Shown: positions 23,179-30,704 of the stretch, in pieces | Layout of the letters: each line of letters opens with the position of its first letter | Position numbering within the stretch: the first letter of the stretch is position 1 | Source: an uncultured Ruminococcus sp. | Lineage (GTDB): Bacteria > Bacillota > Clostridia > Oscillospirales > Ruminococcaceae | Length of the DNA: 33,525 nt | Direction: 5' to 3' | NCBI GenBank assembly: GCA_946537515.1 | Contig: CAMNFV010000007.1 | Span: forward strand, 1-33,525 | Position numbers and translations under genes: made by a program | Notes under the pieces: model-generated | Told to the model about the DNA's origin: nothing | Database searches by the model: none | What the model saw: only the letters and a program-made list of their open reading frames with translations

Positions 23179-23184
23179 GGTCTT

Positions 23185-23214
23185 TTGACAGAATCAACCG
23201 CAATAAATTACTAA
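23185..23214 (+). promoter_or_regulatory. Candidate promoter of divIB
   Basis: A perfect -35 TTGACA (23185-23190) is followed after 18 bases by TACTAA (23209-23214). The -10 is imperfect, so the call is moderate. It lies 27 bases ahead of the divIB start. Confidence 0.4.
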
Positions 23215-23240
23215 AAACTGCATGAGAGGAGTGAGGGCGG

Positions 23241-24134
23241 ATGCAGGAGGTCGTCAAGCAGAGTGTCAAACGGCAGCGAAGCAGCAAGCGAAGGCGCCGC
23301 CGGACACGCAGTCACAGAGCGTATATTCTGCTGGTGATCGTGCTGGTAATCGGCCTGGCAGCGGCACTTTCCATGACGCTGTTTTTCAATATCACAGAGA
23401 TCAGAGTCATCAACGGCACCGATACGCCGGATGAACAGATTGTCGAACTGAGCGGCATCCGGTATCAGGATAATCTGGTCCGGCTGGATACGATGCTCGC
23501 GGCGGAACGCATTCGTGCCAATGTCGTTTATGCAGAATCGGTCACCGTCAAACGGCAGTTCCCGAATGCGGTCGAAATCACCGTGGAACGCGCCGTGCCG
23601 GTTGCAAATATCACACAGAGCTACGGCTATCTGCTCGTCAGCGCATCCAACCGCGTACTTGAGGAGCTCAAAGAGGATCCCTATCCCGGCCTGCTGATCA
23701 TCTCCGGCTACAATCCGGCGGAGGGCTCGATCGGCATGGTGCTGCGCTCGGAGGATGAAAAGCGCGACAACATCCTCAAGACGCTGACTGCTGCGGTTTC
23801 CGAATGCGGTGATCCTTTGATCTGGTCGCTGGATATGGCAGATCAGAGTGATATTCTTGTCTACATCGGCAACAATGCGGTCTTTCATATGGGCAGCGCG
23901 AATGACGCGGAGTATAAACTCCGGCTCGCGCTCGATGTCTTCGGAAGGCTCAATAAACTGAACGCTTCCAAGAAATACAAACTGACGATGATCAAGAATA
24001 ATCAGATCTCCGTTTTGCCGCAGGAAAACATCGAAAATCCGGTCACAGCGCCGTCCTGGCTCAGCACGCTTGTGCAGACAGAACCGCCTGCCGCCGAAAC
24101 AACCGAAACAACAACGTCAACTGCCATAGAATGA
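23241..24134 (+). CDS. divIB: Cell division protein DivIB/FtsQ
   Basis: 297 aa. A strongly basic cytoplasmic stretch (residues ~10-30, run of Arg and Lys), one membrane helix (~27-47), then a POTRA domain (FNITEIRVINGTDTPDEQI, GIRYQDNLVRLD) and the FtsQ beta domain with VKRQFPNAVEITVERAVPVA. It scaffolds FtsL, DivIC and the PBP at the septum. The C-terminus is a Thr/Glu-rich tail after TAPSWL. Sequence identity in this family is low, but domain order and the position just ahead of ftsZ make the assignment firm. ATG preceded by GAGGAGTGAGGGCGG. Confidence 0.92.
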   Translation: MQEVVKQSVKRQRSSKRRRRRTRSHRAYILLVIVLVIGLAAALSMTLFFNITEIRVINGTDTPDEQIVELSGIRYQDNLVRLDTMLAAERIRANVVYAESVTVKRQFPNAVEITVERAVPVANITQSYGYLLVSASNRVLEELKEDPYPGLLIISGYNPAEGSIGMVLRSEDEKRDNILKTLTAAVSECGDPLIWSLDMADQSDILVYIGNNAVFHMGSANDAEYKLRLALDVFGRLNKLNASKKYKLTMIKNNQISVLPQENIENPVTAPSWLSTLVQTEPPAAETTETTTSTAIE

Positions 24135-24144
24135 CATAATATTC

Positions 24145-24161
24145 TAACGAATTATTCGTTA
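24145..24161. promoter_or_regulatory. 17-bp perfect palindrome upstream of the ftsZ promoter
   Basis: TAACGAATTATTCGTTA is a perfect inverted repeat with an eight-base arm and one central base. It lies 25 bases upstream of the ftsZ -35 box and 10 bases after the divIB stop. AT-rich and without a T-run, it looks like a protein-binding operator rather than a terminator; the binding protein is unknown. Confidence 0.5.
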
Positions 24162-24186
24162 ATTTGCACAAAATGAAAAAATCCGC

Positions 24187-24215
24187 TTGCAATCAAATCA
24201 AAACTGTGATAGAAT
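24187..24215 (+). promoter_or_regulatory. Sigma-A-type promoter of ftsZ
   Basis: TTGCAA (24187-24192), 17-base spacer, TAGAAT (24210-24215). It gives a leader of about 60 bases before the ftsZ start. Good match and position, so ftsZ can be expressed independently of the upstream cluster. Confidence 0.75.
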
Positions 24216-24279
24216 AATTGTATGTTTGTAGGCGGCTCTCCCGAGCGGAACCTTGGGCTGTCGAAATGGAGGAACTTTG

Positions 24280-25440
24280 ATGACTGATTTTGTTTATGAA
24301 GATTCATTTGATCCGCAGGTGAATATTAAAGTCGTCGGCGTCGGCGGCGGCGGCGGAAATGCTCTGGACTGCATGGTACAGGCTGATGTGAAAAACATTG
24401 AGTATATTGCGGTGAACACCGATGCAAAGGCGCTGCTGAACTCAAAGGCTCCGACCAGAATCCAGATCGGCGCAAAGCTGACCAAGGGCAGAGGCGCAGG
24501 CAACCGTCCGGAAGTCGGCAGACAGTCCGCGGAAGAGAACCGCGATGAGATCAGCAATGCACTCAAGGGTGCGGATATGATCTTCATTACCGCAGGTATG
24601 GGCGGCGGTACCGGTACCGGTGCAGCTCCCGTTGTTGCACAGATCGCACAGGAACTCGGGATCCTGACGGTCGCTGTTGTCACCAAGCCGTTCGCGTTTG
24701 AGCGCGAGCAGAAAATGGCACAGGCAGAACGCGGTATCGAGACATTAAAGAAATATGTGGATTCCCTCGTAATTATTCCGAATGAGCGTCTGCTCGTCGG
24801 CCTGGATAAGCCGCTCACCATGCGTCAGAGCTTTGCAATGGCGGATGATGTGCTCAAGACCGGTGTCAAGTCGATCTCCGATCTGATCGTCGAAGACGGT
24901 TATATCAACCTCGACTTCGCCGATGTGTCCACGATCATGAAGGGCGCAGGCTATGCACATATGGCAATCGGCCACGGCGCCGGCAAGAATAAGGCTGATG
25001 AGGCTGCTTCTGCCGTTATCTCCAGCCCGCTGCTCGAAACTTCGATCGCCGGTGCAAAGCGCCTGCTCATCAATATTGCAATGAGCGAAGATGTGCTCTC
25101 TGCTGAAGTCGATGCCGCAACTCAGAAGATCACCGAGACCGCAGCGCCGGGCGTTGAGGTCATCCTCGGTACGGCCTTCAAGGAAGACATGAGCGACGAA
25201 ATGGTCATCACGGTCATCGCTGCCGGTTATGAGGACAAGACACCCGATACCATTGACGATGTTCCGCTGCCTGCTGAAAAGAAGCGCAAGGATCCGATCG
25301 AAGTTAAGAATCCGCTTGTCGATAACTTTGCATCCGTCGAGCCGAGAAAGCCTTCCCAGCAGCGTCAGTCTGCTGCGATCCCGCGTCTTGATGATGACGA
25401 TGATCTCTCCGAGATCTTCAAGATTCTCGATAAAAAATAA
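24280..25440 (+). CDS. ftsZ: Cell division GTPase FtsZ
   Basis: 386 aa from the ATG at 24280, seven bases after GGAGG; a TTG 27 bases earlier is in frame but lies upstream of the ribosome site. Tubulin-like GTPase that polymerises into the division ring. GTP-binding: VVGVGGGGGNALDCM, GMGGGTGTGAAPVVA; T7 synergy loop NLDFADVSTIMKGAG. The core (to ~315) is normal. The linker is short, and the extreme C-terminus reads DDDDDLSEIFKILDKK, lacking the usual D-I-P-x-F-L-R type peptide that binds FtsA, SepF and other partners. No ftsA is next to it. Confidence 0.97.
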   Translation: MTDFVYEDSFDPQVNIKVVGVGGGGGNALDCMVQADVKNIEYIAVNTDAKALLNSKAPTRIQIGAKLTKGRGAGNRPEVGRQSAEENRDEISNALKGADMIFITAGMGGGTGTGAAPVVAQIAQELGILTVAVVTKPFAFEREQKMAQAERGIETLKKYVDSLVIIPNERLLVGLDKPLTMRQSFAMADDVLKTGVKSISDLIVEDGYINLDFADVSTIMKGAGYAHMAIGHGAGKNKADEAASAVISSPLLETSIAGAKRLLINIAMSEDVLSAEVDAATQKITETAAPGVEVILGTAFKEDMSDEMVITVIAAGYEDKTPDTIDDVPLPAEKKRKDPIEVKNPLVDNFASVEPRKPSQQRQSAAIPRLDDDDDLSEIFKILDKK

Positions 25441-25450
25441 GATTGTGAAA

Positions 25451-25479
25451 ACAGACTGCTTCGGCGGTCTGTTTTTTTA
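25451..25479 (+). terminator. Strong intrinsic terminator after ftsZ
   Basis: ACAGACTGC (25451-25459), TTCG tetraloop, GCGGTCTGT (25464-25472), nine pairs with one G-U, then TTTTTTT. It closes the dcw transcription unit. Confidence 0.92.
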
Positions 25480-25658
25480 TCGCATTTCACGCTTTTTGCC
25501 GATTGTCCTGAAAACCGCCTGAATGAAAGCAAAAATGGCATAAATGGTTCCGTTTTTGTCGATTGTTCCGGAAAATGGCAGAGATATATGGTGAAATTGC
25601 ACGAAAAACACCCGGATATTTCTACATATAGCGGCTTGCAAAAAATGCGAAAATATGT
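25480..25658. other. Spacer after ftsZ with a 60-nt-spaced direct repeat
   Basis: The pattern TTTTTGYCGATTGTYCYGRAAA occurs at 25493-25514 and again at 25553-25574, exactly 60 bases apart. Otherwise AT-rich, with no credible gene. Function unknown. Confidence 0.45.
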
Positions 25659-25664
25659 TATCAT
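25636..25664 (+). promoter_or_regulatory. Promoter of the DivIVA-like gene
   Basis: TTGCAA (25636-25641), 17 bases, TATCAT (25659-25664), overlapping a further TATAAT at 25664-25669. The transcript would have a ~130-base leader with a TATGCTGT/ACAGCATA hairpin at 25710-25733 (8 bp, 8-base loop). Confidence 0.65.
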
Positions 25665-25803
25665 ATAATAAGTACTTGTGGGGTGCGATTGAATCAGGCG
25701 CTTCCGGAATATGCTGTGTCCGCGAACAGCATAGGCAAAAGCGTTCTGTGTATCCCGCAGCCGTGCATTATCATTTTTATTGCGGAGGATTGGAGCGTTA
25801 CTT

Positions 25804-27285
25804 ATGGATCAGCCAAATGTTTTGAGAACCACAAAAATCGGCGGCGGTTTTGTGAAGGAAGATGTCTTAGCTTATGTCGATGAATTGAATTCACAGATTT
25901 ATGCGTTGCAGGAAGAGCGCGATGAACTGAAAAAGAAAGCGCAGTCCGGCGGCAGTGCCAACGATGAAATGAAAGCCGAATATGAAGCTGAACTCTCCCG
26001 TCTCCGCGGTGAATTGGGTACCACCAAGAATCAGCTTCGTGCTGCACAGGATGAACTGAAGAACCGCCCTGTCATTGACGGCAGCGGCGCAGGCGTTGTC
26101 TCTGAAGAGGCATTTGCAGCAGCACAGCAGGAAGCAACCGATGCAAAGGCCGATCTCGCTTCTGTTCAGGCAGAACTTGTGCTTGCACAGGAAGAGCAGA
26201 CCGAACTCAATAATAAGATCGCCGAGCTGGAGAGCAGACTCACCACGCTCAATGAGGATAATGAGTCACTTCGTCAGGATCTCGCATCCGCAGCCGCACA
26301 GGCACTTTCCGGCGGCGGCGAGGGCTCCGAGGAACTTGCACAGCAGATTGCAGAATATCAGTCGAAGATCAGCGAGAGCACAGCGACAATCGAGGCACTC
26401 GAGGCACGCGCGGCGGAATCTGCTGCTGAACTTGAAACGCTTCGCTCCGAGCTTGATGCAAAGAATGCGATGATCGAAGAGACCGCCGGCCTTTCCAGCG
26501 AGTCCGATCTCCAGAAGCTTGCAGAGTATGAGGCTGTCATCTCCGAGCAGAGCAGCAGCCTTGCGGAAAAGGACCGCGAGCTTGAGCAGCTCCGTCAGGA
26601 GAATGCGGATCTCAAGGAGAACGGTTCTGATACCGGCTTCGATATGAGCGCACTCTTCATGGAAGCACAGATGACTGCGAAGAAGGTCGCAACAGAGGCC
26701 AATAAGAAGGCAAATGCAATCACCAAGGATGCAGAGGAAAAGGCTGCAAAGACGATTGCCGATGCCAATGCACAGGCTGAAAAGACCATTGCTGACGCAA
26801 ATGCTCAGGCTGAGCAGACGATCGCTGACGCAAATAAGCAGGCCGATGAGACCATCAGCAATGCAAACGCAGAAGCTGAGAAGAAGCTCAATGACGCAGA
26901 TGCACAGGCAATCAAAACTGTCGCAGATGCTGAAGAATCCGTCCGCGCTTCCATCGAGGATGCAGAGCGCAGAACCAAGACTACGACCGAAACTGCAAGA
27001 ACAGTCCGCGCACTGCTCCGCAGCGAGATCGACAGCGTTTCCAAGAAGTTCAACGAGATCTCTCTCGTGCTTGAGAATCTCTCCGGTCAGGCAGGCAGCC
27101 GTCTGTCTGAGGCGAAGAATGTCATCTCCGAGGCGCGTTCGACTGTCGGTGATGATGACGATGTTCCGAGCTTTGACAGCTTTGATGAGGTCGCTTCCAA
27201 GTCCTTTGAGAAGGTTGGCAAGAGCGAGTTCAATTTCGATGATCTCGCAGAGAGTGCCGGTGAGAATAATAACGGCTGGAACTAA
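25804..27285 (+). CDS. Long DivIVA-like coiled-coil protein with 11-residue repeats
   Basis: 493 aa. Begins MDQPNVLRTTKIGGGFVKED then VLAYVDELNSQI, matching the DivIVA N-terminal pattern (short turn with Gly/Phe, then a helix with DDV.EYLD-like spacing) that targets curved membranes. Most of the rest is Glu/Ala/Gln-rich coiled coil (~30-285). Residues ~316-392 are seven consecutive 11-residue repeats of the type KTIADANAQAE, unusual for DivIVA. The C-terminus ends in an acidic, Asp/Ser-rich stretch and FDDLAESAGENNNGWN. Start: GGAG eight bases ahead of the ATG at 25804. It follows ftsZ, where DivIVA-type polarity or septum proteins often lie. Its stop overlaps the next start by one base. Confidence 0.75.
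   Translation: MDQPNVLRTTKIGGGFVKEDVLAYVDELNSQIYALQEERDELKKKAQSGGSANDEMKAEYEAELSRLRGELGTTKNQLRAAQDELKNRPVIDGSGAGVVSEEAFAAAQQEATDAKADLASVQAELVLAQEEQTELNNKIAELESRLTTLNEDNESLRQDLASAAAQALSGGGEGSEELAQQIAEYQSKISESTATIEALEARAAESAAELETLRSELDAKNAMIEETAGLSSESDLQKLAEYEAVISEQSSSLAEKDRELEQLRQENADLKENGSDTGFDMSALFMEAQMTAKKVATEANKKANAITKDAEEKAAKTIADANAQAEKTIADANAQAEQTIADANKQADETISNANAEAEKKLNDADAQAIKTVADAEESVRASIEDAERRTKTTTETARTVRALLRSEIDSVSKKFNEISLVLENLSGQAGSRLSEAKNVISEARSTVGDDDDVPSFDSFDEVASKSFEKVGKSEFNFDDLAESAGENNNGWN
26749..26979 (+). repeat. Seven in-frame 33-bp (11-residue) repeats in the DivIVA-like gene
   Basis: Units read KTIADANAQAE, KTIADANAQAE, QTIADANKQAD, ETISNANAEAE, KKLNDADAQAI, KTVADAEESVR, ASIEDAERRTK. 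The first two are identical at protein level and later ones diverge progressively. Hendecad periodicity implies a nearly straight coiled coil or an amphipathic helix. Confidence 0.85.
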
Positions 27286-27863
27286 TGGAATATCATTGTA
27301 ATGTATCCGATCTGCCGGCAATGGTGCGGGAGCAGCAGCTCCTGCACGCCGGGGATCGCGTGATCCTGTCCGGTACAGTCTATACCTCGCGTGATGCTGC
27401 ACATAAACGGCTGACGGCGGCGATGCGCACGGACGGTGTGCAGGCGCTTCCGTTTCCGCTGAAGGATGCTGTGATTTATTATGCGGGGCCGACTGCTGCG
27501 CCTCCCGGTCGTCCGATCGGTGCGTGCGGTCCGACGACTTCCGGCAGAATGGATCCCTATGCGCCGATGCTGCTTGATGCGGGGCTGCTTGCCATGATCG
27601 GCAAGGGCGAACGTTCACAGGCTGTCTGTGAGGCGATCGAGCGGAATCATGCGGTATATTTCTGTGCGGTCGGCGGCGCAGGTGCGCTTGCTGCGGCACA
27701 TATTACCGAATGTGAAGTGATCGCATATGAGGACCTTGGCTGTGAATCGGTCAAGCGGCTTGAGCTGACGGATTTTCCGCTGCTCGTCGCGATTGATTCT
27801 CACGGCGGAAATCTGTTCCGTGACGGCAGAGGACAGTTCGCTGCCGGTCCGGATTTGGTTTAA
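27285..27863 (+). CDS. Class I fumarase / tartrate dehydratase beta-subunit-like protein
   Basis: 192 aa, matching the C-terminal (beta) domain of Fe-S hydro-lyases. Features: LHAGDRVILSGTVYTSRDAAHKR, YYAGPTAAPPGRPIGACGPTTSGRMDPY, MIGKG, VYFCAVGGAGALAAAHI and YEDLGCESV, all landmarks of TtdB/FumB. In two-subunit enzymes the alpha subunit carries the [4Fe-4S] cluster; no alpha gene is in the window. The ATG at 27285 shares one base with the DivIVA-like stop (TAATG) and has no good ribosome site of its own, so translation depends on the upstream gene. Whether it is catalytic without a nearby alpha partner, or pairs with one encoded elsewhere, cannot be told. Confidence 0.88.
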   Translation: MEYHCNVSDLPAMVREQQLLHAGDRVILSGTVYTSRDAAHKRLTAAMRTDGVQALPFPLKDAVIYYAGPTAAPPGRPIGACGPTTSGRMDPYAPMLLDAGLLAMIGKGERSQAVCEAIERNHAVYFCAVGGAGALAAAHITECEVIAYEDLGCESVKRLELTDFPLLVAIDSHGGNLFRDGRGQFAAGPDLV

Positions 27864-27929
27864 TTGCCGAATAATATATGTTGAAAGCTGTGGAATATGC
27901 CGTTTTCGGCGTGTGAGGCTGAAAAATAC

Positions 27930-27958
27930 TTGACAAATGCACGGCTTTCGGTTATCAT
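27930..27958 (+). promoter_or_regulatory. Promoter of the SigH-like gene
   Basis: Perfect -35 TTGACA (27930-27935), 17-base spacer, TATCAT (27953-27958). It lies about 105 bases ahead of the sigma factor start. Confidence 0.72.
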
Positions 27959-28063
27959 GATATCAGGTCATACTCTGCGGTTTGCGGTTCTGCGCAGGCT
28001 GCGGATTGACAGGTGCGGCGAAGTGCGCACCGGTGCTTGTTCTGCGTGAGGAGGCTTTTCTGC

Positions 28064-28699
28064 ATGGGCACGTTCTCTGTTGACAGGCTCACCTCAATGC
28101 CGGATGAAGGACTGGTCTCTCTCTGTGCGAGTGAGCCGCAGGCGTTTGAACTCCTTCTGGAGCGCTACCGTTCAACGGTCGTCAGCATGGCGCGGTCGTT
28201 TGCCGGGAATCCGGCAGATGCTGAGGACTATGCACAGGAGGGTATGCTCGGGCTGCTTGCTGCCGTGACCTCGTTTCAGCAGGGGAAGGGCGCAGGATTC
28301 CGTACCTATGCGGTCATCTGCATCCGCAACCGGATGCGCAATGTTTCAAGAATGGAGCAAACGGCTTCCCGTTCTGCGGGCACACAGGATGTTTCTCTGG
28401 ATGATCCGGAGAACAGCATTCAGGAATTGCTTGCAGACGATGCGGATACACCGGAGCAGGCATTTTTTGAAAAAGAGCGTGTTTCCGAGCTTTATGCGAA
28501 ACTTGCAGATGTCCTCAGCAAACAGGAACGTGAGATCTTCTGGCTTTCGGTCAGCGGTCTGTCTTATGATGAGATCGCGGAACGCCTGCGGATCCCGTCC
28601 AAGAGCGTCGATAACGCGATTCAGCGTGCCAGACGCAAGCTCCGTGCCGTATGGAGCAATAAGTTTACGGCAGCAGGCAGCTCCGCAGAACCGGAGTAA
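28064..28699 (+). CDS. RNA polymerase sigma-70 family factor, SigH-like
   Basis: 211 aa from the ATG at 28064, nine bases after GGAGG; a longer in-frame start at 28013 adds a Cys/Arg-rich stretch not seen in the family. Region 2: ELLLERYRSTVVSMARSF, then DAEDYAQEGMLGLLAAVTSF and FRTYAVICIRNRM (core binding and -10 recognition). Region 4: LSKQEREIFWLSVSGLSYDE, IAERLRIPSKSVDNAIQRAR, a helix-turn-helix for -35 recognition. No region 1 or full region 3. Closest by memory to Spo0H/SigH of Clostridia, which drives early sporulation or competence genes; the exact regulon is not deducible here. Confidence 0.9.
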   Translation: MGTFSVDRLTSMPDEGLVSLCASEPQAFELLLERYRSTVVSMARSFAGNPADAEDYAQEGMLGLLAAVTSFQQGKGAGFRTYAVICIRNRMRNVSRMEQTASRSAGTQDVSLDDPENSIQELLADDADTPEQAFFEKERVSELYAKLADVLSKQEREIFWLSVSGLSYDEIAERLRIPSKSVDNAIQRARRKLRAVWSNKFTAAGSSAEPE

Positions 28700-28910
28700 G
28701 CAGGCCCGTGCAGTCCGGCAAGGCTGTCCCGAATGAGAAGCGGGCATCTTCTCCACATTACCATGGCCCGGCAGCATTTCTTCCAGCGCGTGCAAGTTAT
28801 TTCACCTGCAACCCGATTTCGCTTCAGGGCATCGCCCGCAGGCGGTACATGAGCAACTGTGATGGGGTATTCCGTCGAGGTCCAAATATCAAGAATCGAG
28901 GATAATTCAA

Positions 28911-29189
28911 ATGTACGAAGACAGAACCTTAGTATGCAATGAGTGCGGACAGGAGTTCGTATTCACCGCCGGCGAGCAGGAGTTTTATGCAGAGAAGGGC
29001 TTTGCAAATGATCCGAAGAAGTGCAAGGCTTGCCGTGATGCAAGAAAGAATGCCGGTAAGACTGAGCGCGAGTATTTCACTGCTACCTGCGCAAACTGCG
29101 GTAAGGAAGCACAGGTTCCGTTCCGTCCGCGTGAGGATCGCCCTGTTTATTGCAGCGAGTGCTATGCACAGCTGAAGAACCAGCAGTAA
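28911..29189 (+). CDS. Small zinc-ribbon protein with CxxC-x17-CxxC
   Basis: 92 aa. Two treble-type zinc knuckle pairs: CNECG near the N-terminus paired with CKACRDARK (about residues 9-12 and 38-41), then CANCG and CSEC separated by exactly 17 residues (about 62-85). The C-terminal part matches the small CxxC-x17-CxxC domain. Likely a zinc-bound nucleic-acid or protein-binding adaptor; no catalytic function visible. It is preceded by a 210-base spacer with GAGGATAATTCAA at the start, and followed by a hairpin. Confidence 0.88.
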   Translation: MYEDRTLVCNECGQEFVFTAGEQEFYAEKGFANDPKKCKACRDARKNAGKTEREYFTATCANCGKEAQVPFRPREDRPVYCSECYAQLKNQQ

Positions 29190-29202
29190 TTTTGAACCAG
29201 CA

Positions 29203-29232
29203 GGGCGCGGCATGGCTGCGCCCTCTTTATTT
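29203..29232 (+). terminator. Probable terminator after the zinc-ribbon gene
   Basis: GGGCGC (29203-29208) pairs with GCGCCC (29218-29223), with an internal GC/GGC extension, followed by TCTTTATTT. The T-run is interrupted, and the next gene begins at 29248 with no visible promoter of its own, so it may be leaky. Confidence 0.55.
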
Positions 29233-29247
29233 GAAAGGATGAGTCCA

Positions 29248-29445
29248 ATGGAAATTACAAAGAATTCCGTGATCGGTGATATTCTCGATTCCGATCCTTC
29301 TACCGCACCGTTCTTCCTTGAAATGGGAATGCATTGCCTCGGCTGCCCGGCATCCCGCGGCGAGTCGCTTGAGGAAGCATGCATGGTACACGGTGTCAGC
29401 GCGGACGAGCTTGTTGAAAAGCTCAAGGCTCATATGGCACAGTAA
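29248..29445 (+). CDS. DUF1858 redox-disulfide domain protein
   Basis: 65 aa starting MEITKNSVIGDILDSDP at 29248, with AAAGGA eight bases ahead; longer in-frame starts run back through the hairpin and are rejected. The pattern FFLEMGMHCLGCPASRGESL with its CLGC pair is that of DUF1858, a stand-alone domain also fused to hybrid-cluster and sulfur-metabolism proteins, where it is proposed to do thiol/disulfide chemistry. The second half (EEACMVHGVSADELVEKL) is the usual helical end. Role in this organism unknown. Confidence 0.9.
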   Translation: MEITKNSVIGDILDSDPSTAPFFLEMGMHCLGCPASRGESLEEACMVHGVSADELVEKLKAHMAQ

Positions 29446-29453
29446 TGGCATCT

Positions 29454-29486
29454 GCCGCCGGTTCTTCCGGCGGCTGCCTTTTGTTT
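29454..29486 (+). terminator. Terminator after the DUF1858 gene
   Basis: GCCGCCGG (29454-29461), loop TTCTT, CCGGCGGC (29467-29474), eight perfect GC-rich pairs, then TGCCTTTTGTTT. Strong stem with an imperfect T-run. Confidence 0.65.
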
Positions 29487-29519
29487 ATCAGCTGAATAAA
29501 GAGAACAGGAGACAATCCA

Positions 29520-30689
29520 ATGAACCGTAAGGAACTCAATGAGATCCGGAATCATTTTAATCCGGAAGCAAAATATTTTACAATGGACCGTGTGCTGACT
29601 GCGTTTGTCGATAGCCAGCGCAATGTCCGCGGCGTCAATATCCGCAATGCTGCGAGCATTCCGGCACCGGAGAGCCAGATCCTCTATGATACGATGAAAA
29701 AAGTGCTCAATGTCAACCTCGGCAAGCAGAGCTCCGAGCTGCCGTTCCGCAATCATGCATACGGCGAGGACGGCGCCCAGACACGGCTTGCAAATCTGCT
29801 CCAGTCCGAATTGAAGCAGGAGGATGTCGCGCTTTCCTTCCTCGGTGCCATGGCGGAGCAGATCGACTCCGATGCGCCCTATGCGGTATTGCTTGCGTAT
29901 TGCCAGTACAATCCGCCGCGCAAAAATAAAATGGATGAGCTCGAAACTGATTTCACCGATCAGGTTTTCCGCTACATCGTCGCGGCGCTCTGCCCGATCG
30001 CAAAGACCGAGGGTGTGCTCGTTTATAATCAGTTTGATGATGAGATCCTGCGGCAGGAGAATCCGAATGCGGTCATCAGCAAGGCGCCGGCGGACGGCTT
30101 CTTCTATCCGGTTTTCTCGGATCGCGCAACGGATGTCCACCATGTTCTTTATTATACCAAGACGCCGAATACACCGAATGAAAAGCTCATAGATGCGTTC
30201 TTAGAGTGTGATGTTGAAACGACGGTCGAGGAGGATCAGGCCGATATGAAGCAGGTGCTCGGCACGCTGCTCGGGGATGATCTGACCTATGAGACCGTGA
30301 CTGCGGTCAATGAAAAGCTGACGGAAATTGTCGCGAAAAATAAGACCGACGATTCCCCGACTGAGGTCACAGGCCGCATCCTGCACCGGATGCTCGCGGA
30401 GGCGGGTGTGCCGGAGGAGAAGCTTGTCGATACGGAAAAGGTCTTTGAGGAGCATGTTGAAACTTCTCTCAAGCCGGAGCGTCTTGTCGCACCGAAAACC
30501 GTTATCAAGACGCCGGAGATCGTTGTGAACGTCAAGAATCAGGCAAAGAATAAAGTTCGGCTCGATAAGATCAACGGGCGGCATTGCATGGTCATCGAGC
30601 TCGATGACGCGCTGATCGAAGTCAATGGCTATGATCTGAAGGTGCCGGGTGTGCTCGATCCCGATACGCCGACACCGTGGAGTGAATAA
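29520..30689 (+). CDS. DUF4317 family protein
   Basis: 389 aa. Starts MNRKELNEIRNHFNPE, which matches the characteristic beginning of DUF4317 proteins of Clostridia, followed by a mixed alpha/beta body with DAPYAVLLAYCQYNPPRKNK, ADGFFYPVFSDRATDVHHVL and a C-terminal VINGRHCMVIELDDALIEVN-like segment. Cytosolic by absence of membrane helices. Function of the family is not known. ATG at 29520 has ACAGGAGA upstream. The next gene follows after 15 bases, so they form one unit. Confidence 0.85.
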   Translation: MNRKELNEIRNHFNPEAKYFTMDRVLTAFVDSQRNVRGVNIRNAASIPAPESQILYDTMKKVLNVNLGKQSSELPFRNHAYGEDGAQTRLANLLQSELKQEDVALSFLGAMAEQIDSDAPYAVLLAYCQYNPPRKNKMDELETDFTDQVFRYIVAALCPIAKTEGVLVYNQFDDEILRQENPNAVISKAPADGFFYPVFSDRATDVHHVLYYTKTPNTPNEKLIDAFLECDVETTVEEDQADMKQVLGTLLGDDLTYETVTAVNEKLTEIVAKNKTDDSPTEVTGRILHRMLAEAGVPEEKLVDTEKVFEEHVETSLKPERLVAPKTVIKTPEIVVNVKNQAKNKVRLDKINGRHCMVIELDDALIEVNGYDLKVPGVLDPDTPTPWSE

Positions 30690-30704
30690 CGAAAGGAGTG
30701 CGCG

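Noticed and set aside
26266-27699. Long open frame antisense to the DivIVA-like gene
   Set aside because: It is the shadow of an Ala/Glu-rich coding strand, with a Leu/Cys/Ile-rich product, no ribosome site and no family resemblance.
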